From contig JBDROF010000110.1 in NCBI GenBank assembly GCA_043810345.1, forward strand, positions 1-48,432: a stretch of 48,432 nucleotides of DNA. Direction: 5' to 3'. The DNA is from QYOJ01 sp043810345 (lineage in GTDB: Bacteria > Bacteroidota > Bacteroidia > Bacteroidales > FEN-979). The translations under genes were made by a program, and so were the position numbers. The notes beneath the pieces are model-generated. The model was not told where the DNA came from and ran no database searches. It was given only the letters and a program-made list of their open reading frames with translations. This document shows positions 42,499 through 48,432 of the stretch, one piece after another (position 1 is the stretch's first letter; every line of letters starts with the position of its first letter).

Positions 42499-43849
42499 CA
42501 TGCCCTCCCCCGATCCCATCACCGGCCATGAATCAACCAGGGAGCGCCTTCAGCGGATCTCCCGAAACTTCTTTCTGCACATCCATGCGCCGGAGATCCA
42601 CTTAGATGTGCTTGCCCCCTCCACCACGATGGGGTTGGGTGTCATTCTGGCCTCCCTTTTCTTCGTTCAACTGGTCACCGGCATGTTGCTTATGATCCAC
42701 TATACACCATCCATTGATATGGCTTACTTCTCGGTGAAAGAGATCATCTTTTACATCCCCGGCGGGCGGGTATTCCGGAATATGCACCGGTGGACGGCAC
42801 ATGCTATGGTCTTCATCACCTTTCTGCATCTTTTCCGGGCCTTTTACAAAGGGGCCTACTACGGAACCAGGCGTACCAACTGGGTGATTGGGGTGATCAT
42901 GCTCCTGGTAGTGATGATGATGAGTTTCAGCGGATATCTGTTGCCCTGGGACCAGCTAGCATTCTGGGCCGTAACCATCGGTTCCAACATCGCCGCCTCA
43001 TTCCGGGAACTGACCGACCTGCTGGGGATCACAGGGTATTTTAATCCGGGCGGCTTCTTCCGGAAAATACTGCTTGGCGGCGAGGAGGTTGGACAGCAGG
43101 CACTTACCCGCTTCTTCGCCCTCCATGTGATCATCCTGCCGGTCACGTTACTGGTGCTGATCGGTTACCATTTCTGGCGGATCCGGAAAGATGACGGATT
43201 GGCGCGACCGCTGTCCAAAATCAGCACCTCTTCTGAAGAGATCGCGGCCTGGCCAACAGCTCTCTGGGCCGAAGTGGTGGTCTTTCTCAGCGTGGTGGCC
43301 ATCCTTCTGATCATCGCTCTCCTCCTGGATGCGCCGCTCAAGATCATCGCCAACCCCAATCTGCCCGAGAACCCGGCCAAATCCCCTTGGTACCTGCTAG
43401 GAATCCAGGAATTAGTCTCCTATTCCACCTTCATGGGAGGATTTGTGATCCCATTGCTCTTCCTCTCGTTTCTCTTCTATATTCCCTGGTTCGATCCCTC
43501 CGGGGAGGCCCATCAGGGAATCTGGTTCAGCGGTAAAAAAGGGGTTCGGATTACCTGGTTATCGGCTCTCATTGGAACCATCATTACCCTCCTGCTGATC
43601 CTGCTCTCGGATTTGATACGGATCCAGGGACATCAGGGCTCTCCAATGACCATCCTTCTTGTCATGTTGCTGAACCCGGGAACACTTTCCGTCCTAATCT
43701 TTTTCATCTGGGCAGCGTTGGTCAGGCGTGCCACTGCCTCCCGAAGGCTAACCGTGATAGCCCTTTTTACAGCTTTCATGACAGGCTGGACCGTCCTAAT
43801 GATCATCGGGATCTGCTTCCGGGGTGAAAACTGGCAATTTACACTATGA
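42491..43849 (+). CDS. Cytochrome b (fused b6/subunit IV type) of the bc-type complex
   Basis: 452 residues with about nine to ten TM helices. Haem ligands are H99/H113 in helix B (HRWTAHAMVFITFLHLFR) and H212/H227 in helix D, a 15-residue spacing as in cytochrome b6 rather than the 14 of mitochondrial cytochrome b. GYLLPWDQLAFWA is the quinol-site region, and KSPWYLLGIQEL stands at the PEWY position. The b6-like and subunit-IV-like halves are joined in one chain. It oxidises quinol at the outer site and reduces it at the inner site. An ATG at 42500 is an alternative start. It overlaps the next gene as ATGA. Confidence 0.94.
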   Translation: MSDMPSPDPITGHESTRERLQRISRNFFLHIHAPEIHLDVLAPSTTMGLGVILASLFFVQLVTGMLLMIHYTPSIDMAYFSVKEIIFYIPGGRVFRNMHRWTAHAMVFITFLHLFRAFYKGAYYGTRRTNWVIGVIMLLVVMMMSFSGYLLPWDQLAFWAVTIGSNIAASFRELTDLLGITGYFNPGGFFRKILLGGEEVGQQALTRFFALHVIILPVTLLVLIGYHFWRIRKDDGLARPLSKISTSSEEIAAWPTALWAEVVVFLSVVAILLIIALLLDAPLKIIANPNLPENPAKSPWYLLGIQELVSYSTFMGGFVIPLLFLSFLFYIPWFDPSGEAHQGIWFSGKKGVRITWLSALIGTIITLLLILLSDLIRIQGHQGSPMTILLVMLLNPGTLSVLIFFIWAALVRRATASRRLTVIALFTAFMTGWTVLMIIGICFRGENWQFTL

Positions 43850-45960
43850 AACAGGAAGAGCGCTACCGGTTCTACTTCTCTCGTACAGCCAAATTTTCGG
43901 CCCTACTGATCATCTTTGTGCTGGTGGTAGGCTGGATCGGAGAAGGACTATTTCCCTCCTGGAAACAAACCCAGCGCGAGTACCGGCGTACCCTCCGCAA
44001 GACATTGACAACAAAAGCAGAACGGGCGGCGCTTCTCCCCGAGCAAGGGGTGTACCAGGCCGAACTTCCGGAGCTGGGGCGGACCGATCGCTGCATGACC
44101 TGCCACCTGGCCATCGAAGGGGCGATTCTCGACTCGTTGCCGGAACCTTTCAAACCACATCCCGGAGAGCTGCTGGATTACCATCCGGTAAAGAGGTTCG
44201 GCTGTACCATCTGCCATGGCGGACAAGGGCAGGCACTGGACAAACGAAATACCTATGCCCGGAATCCACGGAACGAATGGGATCAGCCGATACTGAACCC
44301 GCCCTTCATCGAATCTTCCTGCGCAAAATGTCACCTCTCTCTCTTTTCCAGCGATTCGCTACTGAACGAGAGAATGGTGCTGGAGCATGGCAAAATGACC
44401 TTTCTCAGGGAGGGATGTCTCGGTTGCCACAAGGCGAGGCAGGTTGGTGGAATCCTGGGGCCCGACCTGACCGCCCAAGGCGACAAGTCCAAGCACGAAT
44501 ACAATTTCAGCAATATCCGCGGTGAACAGACTAGTTCCAACTGGCTGAAACAGCATTTCATCGATCCGGAAATGGTCTCCCCCGGCTCCCGGATGTTACA
44601 ATACGATCTTTCCAAAGAGGAGCTGGAGGCCCTTGCCACTCTGGTGATGGGGTTGTCGAAACCCGCAATTCCATATGATTACCTGGGCCAGAATGTCATC
44701 CTGGAACTTAAGGGGAGCAGGCCAGCCTTGGATGGGACCACCCTGTACGAGATGCTCTGTTCCGCCTGCCATGGAAAGACCGGTGAAGGGAAATCCTGGG
44801 GCCTCTATAAATCCGGTGTGCCGGCCATCGGAAAGCCAGGCTTCCTGGCGATTGCCTCCCGTGAATACCTGTCGTTCATCCTGCAATATGGACGTACCAG
44901 CCAGCTGATGACCCCCTGGGCGCCTGAGTTCTCCGGGCTCACCTTGGCAGAGCTCCACGACCTGAACCGGTATGTGCGTTCAAGAAGAGCCTCCAACTCT
45001 ACCTGGGCGGAAACACGAATGTTGGTTCTTTCCGGGAAAGGATCGACAGCCACAGGACTTGCTCTCTTTAATGCCCATTGCAGGACCTGCCATGGAGCCA
45101 AAGCCCGCGGAGGGCTAGCAATCGGATTCAACAATCCGGATTTCTTCCGGGCCGCCTCCCTGGAATATGTATATTATACCCTCTATCGCGGCAGGATGAA
45201 TACTGCCATGCCTTCCTGGTCGATGTTCACGGATCAGGAGATGGCGGATTTGCTTGCATACATTACAGAGAGGAAGGACGAGGGACGAGGGATGAGGGAC
45301 GAGGGTCGAAGCGAATTTCGAATTTCAAATTTCAAATTTCAAATTTCCGGTGATCTAGCATCCAGGATCCAGGATCCAGAATCTGGCCAGGAGCGCTTCC
45401 ACTACCTTTGCTCCCGCTGCCATGGCGAGCATGGCGAAGGGGGAACGGGTCCGGCTATTTTGAACCGGGATTTTCTGCAAACAGCCGATGATCACTTCCT
45501 CTATCAGACCATCTCATCCGGACGATCTCATACCGCAATGCATGTCTGGATCAGGCCGGGGAGGCAGGAGGGCGGAATTCAACCTGACGAGATCGGGGAG
45601 ATCATTTCCTTCATGCGATCCTGCACCGATACCATCCGGGAATACAACTATGCCGGCCCAACCCTGGGAACTAAGGAGGAGGGGAAAATACTCTTTTCAT
45701 CCCTTTGTGCTGAGTGCCACGGCACTTATGGAACCGGTCTAAAGGCCCCATCCCTGAACGACCAGGTGTTTTTAAACGCAGCAACTAATGGATTCCTGCT
45801 TGCTACCATTACCCTGGGGCGCCCGGCGACGGAGATGCCCACCTGGGGTGATTCAACGGCACAGCATACGGCACTGACAGCTCAGCAACGGCGTGCTCTC
45901 GTTGCCTTTATCCGGTCATGGCAGGTGGTTCATCTCAGACAGAGTTTCTACTCGCATTGA
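43846..45960 (+). CDS. Octahaem c-type cytochrome subunit of the bc-type complex
   Basis: 704 residues with an N-terminal TM anchor (about 16-36) and eight CxxCH haem sites, starting at residues 83, 120, 159, 191, 305, 412, 522 and 621. The first four form a compact multihaem region; the last four look like successive mono-haem cytochrome c domains with Met-containing loops (TAMPSW, TEMPTW). It should accept electrons from the Rieske protein and pass them to a periplasmic acceptor or oxidase. Residues ~477-510 are a low-complexity linker encoded by repeat-like DNA. It overlaps cytochrome b by four bases, and its 3' end overlaps convergent ppc by 26 bases. Confidence 0.94.
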   Translation: MKQEERYRFYFSRTAKFSALLIIFVLVVGWIGEGLFPSWKQTQREYRRTLRKTLTTKAERAALLPEQGVYQAELPELGRTDRCMTCHLAIEGAILDSLPEPFKPHPGELLDYHPVKRFGCTICHGGQGQALDKRNTYARNPRNEWDQPILNPPFIESSCAKCHLSLFSSDSLLNERMVLEHGKMTFLREGCLGCHKARQVGGILGPDLTAQGDKSKHEYNFSNIRGEQTSSNWLKQHFIDPEMVSPGSRMLQYDLSKEELEALATLVMGLSKPAIPYDYLGQNVILELKGSRPALDGTTLYEMLCSACHGKTGEGKSWGLYKSGVPAIGKPGFLAIASREYLSFILQYGRTSQLMTPWAPEFSGLTLAELHDLNRYVRSRRASNSTWAETRMLVLSGKGSTATGLALFNAHCRTCHGAKARGGLAIGFNNPDFFRAASLEYVYYTLYRGRMNTAMPSWSMFTDQEMADLLAYITERKDEGRGMRDEGRSEFRISNFKFQISGDLASRIQDPESGQERFHYLCSRCHGEHGEGGTGPAILNRDFLQTADDHFLYQTISSGRSHTAMHVWIRPGRQEGGIQPDEIGEIISFMRSCTDTIREYNYAGPTLGTKEEGKILFSSLCAECHGTYGTGLKAPSLNDQVFLNAATNGFLLATITLGRPATEMPTWGDSTAQHTALTAQQRRALVAFIRSWQVVHLRQSFYSH
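45272..45387. repeat. Intergenic-type repeat tract inside the octahaem cytochrome gene
   Basis: Within the reading frame: GGACGAGGGACGAGGGATGAGGG units, then TTTCGAATTTCAAATTTCAA units, then ATCCAGGATCCAGGATCC units. These sequence types look like the intergenic tracts elsewhere in the window, not like coding DNA, yet the frame stays open and encodes a linker between two haem domains. Confidence 0.75.
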
Positions 45961-48432
45961 TATTTCCATATAAAGATCTTGTAACTATTTTCTCATATAA
46001 ATTTTTACTACTGGTTTTCTGACTGATTTTTTGTAGAGCATACTGCTGGATAACCAATAATGGTAACACGATTTTTTCCCTGATTTTTATCGATTCCCTG
46101 GATATGGGTTCTTCTTCCATCAAAATGCCGAAATCAGAAATGCGTAACAACATCTCCTTAGATAGTTTGTATTCTTCATGAAGTACGTTCCAGAAATCTT
46201 TGTATTCAATATCTTCTCGCATGTACGCAGTCAACTCAAAATTAGATTTGGATAACGACATCATGCTGTTGAGAACAAGGGCTTTAAAGAATGGGATTTC
46301 CTCGAACAATTTCTTTAACTCTTCTAGTTTGCCTTTTTTTATCAGGGCTTGTATTGCCGTTCCGGTGCCGAAATAACCAGGGACATTTTGTTTCAACTGA
46401 CTCCATGCGCCAACAAAGGAAATAGCCCTCAAGTCTTTCAGATCCAGTTCTTTACTGTTGCCTCTTTTGCCGGGTCTACTCCCTATATTAGCCCTGTCAT
46501 AGTACTTGAGTGTACTTTTGTTTTCAAGATATGGAATGAACATTTTATGGATTTTCAGGTCATTATATTTTTCAAAACTAATGGTTGCCAGCTCTTCTAT
46601 TAATTGCCTTGATTCTGCAGAGATGACATTTTCCTTCCCTAAAAAATTCCTGGATAATCCTGCTGTGAGAAGTTGCTCGCAATTATGAATGAATTGTTCT
46701 TTAGTTCCATATTTACTCGTAATCGTTTGCCCCTGGATGGTCAATTGGATTTCATGATTTGCAATGTCTTTGCTTTGTGCTGCGTAGAAGCGATGGGATT
46801 TACCGCCACCACGGGCAGGAGGTCCGCCTCGTCCATCAAAGAAAATGGCCTTGATATTATATTTTTCACAAACGGCAGATAAATTTTCTTTCGTTTTAAA
46901 TATTGACCAGTTTGCTTTTAAATATCCCCCATCTTTGGTTCCGTCAGAAAAACCCAGCATAATGGTTTGCTTATCGTTACGTTGAAAAATGTGGGATCTG
47001 TATTCCGGAAGATCAAATAGCTCTCGCATGGTCGACTCAGAACTACTCATGCCCTCCATCGTTTCAAAAAGCGGGATGATATCAAAGGTTATTTTTCGAT
47101 CCTCCCAGCCACACCACCTGAATAAACCATAAGCAAATAGAACAGAAAACAGATCCTCAGAATTACTAATGATGTATCGATTACAACCCTCTTCTCCGTT
47201 TTTACTTTGAATGGTTTTTAGTTGGGAAATATTCCTGATCGTATCCTTAATGATCTCTTCATCAAAATTGTGAGCATGTGCACGTATGTTTTTGTGAAGT
47301 AGAATATGGATCAATTCATCTTTTCCAAGTTCATTTAAACTCTCTGAGATGAGCCTTTCTTTTTTAACTATAGCTTCTATCACTTTCTTGTGTATGCAAT
47401 GGTCCTGCCTGATATCAAGTGTCGCAAAATGTGTCCTAAATAGTTTGACTTTATCTATAAAATCATCAAGATCTTTCAGATACAGGCTATGGTATTTATC
47501 TACTAATAATCTTCTGACAGCATAAAGCGGATTATTGATCTCTTCATAGAGTATAAATTTGTCTGGATTAAACATCATATCGTATAACCTGTCTCTAAGA
47601 TCATTGAGGGTATCTTCTACCTCCCTGAAGGTGAGTTTTTGTTGTAAACTCTTCACATCATCGTAATAACATTTCATCAACGTCATTCGTAATTCATCTG
47701 CCACAGCCATAGTGATTTCGGAGGTAACAAAAGGATTACCATCCCTGTCTCCTCCAGGCCAAAATCCCAGCTTAATAATGTTGGGATTATCAAAATCATT
47801 ATTTCTGATATTCTCTTTGATATAGGAATATAGATCGCCTACGGCATGATAGTAAACATCTCTAAGAAAGTAGATAATATTCTTTGCTTCATCAAGGGGT
47901 GTAGGTTTTTTTGAGTTAATCAATGAAGTTAATCCCAGTTGCTGTAACTTCAAGTCTATCTCATCTATTTGGTTACCGGCAATAAGCGATCTCAAAGCAG
48001 TGATGATATCTAAAACTGAAGGTGGATAGAACTGTGTGGGATGAGCTGTAAATACGATTCGAGCACTGAAGGTTGATAATTTCTCTGATATGCTGTCCCA
48101 GCTCTTTTTACTATCTAATAATTGAAAGAAATCTTTGATAGATAGATTATTTCCAAGTTCCTGAATATTCGTATATGCAGCATCTTCGACACTGTCGTAG
48201 AGTACAACTTGCCGTTCAACGTACTGAATGACTCTGAACATGAAATCGATTTTATCTTTTTCCAGGCCAATGTTTGCATTGTTGCGAAAAAAGGAATCAA
48301 GAATTTCATGAGGAGTTTGTCCTGATTCAAGCCCTTGTTTACATAGATGATAAAGCACCGGAATAAGCATTCCAACCTTACTTTCTCTATTGTACGGTAG
48401 GTTTAGGAACAAGCTATTATAAATATCGAACT
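45935..48432 (-). CDS. ppc: Phosphoenolpyruvate carboxylase, 5' end outside window
   Basis: At least 831 residues. The frame is open to the window edge and the upstream codons encode FDIYNSLFLNLPY, which continues the family's N-terminus, so the TTG at 48412 is not the start. Motifs: VFTAHPTQ (catalytic His region), FWPGGDRDGNPFV, LDIRQD, LGFSDGTKDGGYLKANW, FFDGRGGPPARGGGKSHRF and SFVGAWSQLKQNVPGYFG, ending ASRNSV. The enzyme makes oxaloacetate from PEP and bicarbonate to refill the TCA cycle. The active-site loop has FFDGRGG where the E. coli enzyme has FHGRGG; this looks like a lineage trait rather than damage. Convergent with the cytochrome operon. Confidence 0.95.
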   Translation of the reverse strand, partial: FDIYNSLFLNLPYNRESKVGMLIPVLYHLCKQGLESGQTPHEILDSFFRNNANIGLEKDKIDFMFRVIQYVERQVVLYDSVEDAAYTNIQELGNNLSIKDFFQLLDSKKSWDSISEKLSTFSARIVFTAHPTQFYPPSVLDIITALRSLIAGNQIDEIDLKLQQLGLTSLINSKKPTPLDEAKNIIYFLRDVYYHAVGDLYSYIKENIRNNDFDNPNIIKLGFWPGGDRDGNPFVTSEITMAVADELRMTLMKCYYDDVKSLQQKLTFREVEDTLNDLRDRLYDMMFNPDKFILYEEINNPLYAVRRLLVDKYHSLYLKDLDDFIDKVKLFRTHFATLDIRQDHCIHKKVIEAIVKKERLISESLNELGKDELIHILLHKNIRAHAHNFDEEIIKDTIRNISQLKTIQSKNGEEGCNRYIISNSEDLFSVLFAYGLFRWCGWEDRKITFDIIPLFETMEGMSSSESTMRELFDLPEYRSHIFQRNDKQTIMLGFSDGTKDGGYLKANWSIFKTKENLSAVCEKYNIKAIFFDGRGGPPARGGGKSHRFYAAQSKDIANHEIQLTIQGQTITSKYGTKEQFIHNCEQLLTAGLSRNFLGKENVISAESRQLIEELATISFEKYNDLKIHKMFIPYLENKSTLKYYDRANIGSRPGKRGNSKELDLKDLRAISFVGAWSQLKQNVPGYFGTGTAIQALIKKGKLEELKKLFEEIPFFKALVLNSMMSLSKSNFELTAYMREDIEYKDFWNVLHEEYKLSKEMLLRISDFGILMEEEPISRESIKIREKIVLPLLVIQQYALQKISQKTSSKNLYEKIVTRSLYGNINASRNSV

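Noticed and set aside
48410..48412. TTG at 48412 as the ppc start
   Set aside because: Upstream codons to the window edge continue the conserved PEPC N-terminus, so the start is outside.
1..48432. Mobile element, prophage or defence system
   Set aside because: No transposase, integrase, phage structural gene, restriction or toxin-antitoxin signature was found in any frame read.

Overview
The window is a dense stretch of a chromosome from a member of the Bacteroidota, most likely a Bacteroidales-like lineage. The evidence is PorP/SprF and both kinds of type IX secretion (T9SS) C-terminal sorting domains, a GldI-like FKBP lipoprotein, a DUF4301 protein, matches to the Bacteroidota -7 promoter element TAnnTTTG with few Shine-Dalgarno sequences, and AATTACGA-type intergenic repeats. 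No tRNA, rRNA, CRISPR array, transposase or phage gene was seen, and no gap exceeds 300 bases. Both ends cut a gene: a TolC-like gene on the left and phosphoenolpyruvate carboxylase on the right.

1-18.9 kb is an exopolysaccharide/O-antigen-type cluster, almost all on the + strand. In order: half-length TolC-like protein; a Wzz-like co-polymerase with a periplasmic LysM insertion and a degenerate tyrosine-kinase-like domain; Wzx-like flippase; GT2; WbqC-like protein; PIG-L deacetylase; a reverse-strand Wzy/WaaL-like membrane protein; two tandem paralogous GT2 enzymes; a GT2 interrupted by one in-frame amber codon; a GT4; an 803-residue protein made of two full GT-B units; a hexapeptide acyltransferase; a processive-type GT2; and a T9SS-exported beta-helix protein. 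Together these could assemble, acetylate or deacetylate, flip, polymerise, export and remodel a surface polysaccharide. A zinc-ribbon methyltransferase (18.9-19.7 kb) leads into two hybrid histidine kinases (19.7-22.5 kb). The first has Ser where the phospho-accepting His should be; the second is canonical.

22.5-31.5 kb is a seven-gene reverse-strand operon: NrnA-like DHH phosphoesterase, GldI-like FKBP, two more multi-FKBP lipoproteins, a PKD protein with a type B sorting domain, PorP/SprF, and a 1022-residue secreted protein with a type A sorting domain. It reads as a T9SS cargo module with envelope folding factors. 31.6-38.4 kb carries ndk, an FkbM methyltransferase, a T9SS-exported subtilase, DUF4301, a YdcF-like membrane protein and a TlpA-like thioredoxin.

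38.5-41.8 kb is the classical thrS-infC-rpmI-rplT translation operon on the reverse strand. infC appears to start at an AUA codon behind a perfect AGGAGG, and low-complexity repeats sit in its intergenic spaces. 42.0-46.0 kb encodes a Rieske protein, a fused b6-type cytochrome b and an octahaem cytochrome c, which form a quinol-oxidising bc-type complex. The octahaem protein contains an in-frame copy of sequence that looks like intergenic repeat. ppc closes the window and overlaps it tail to tail.
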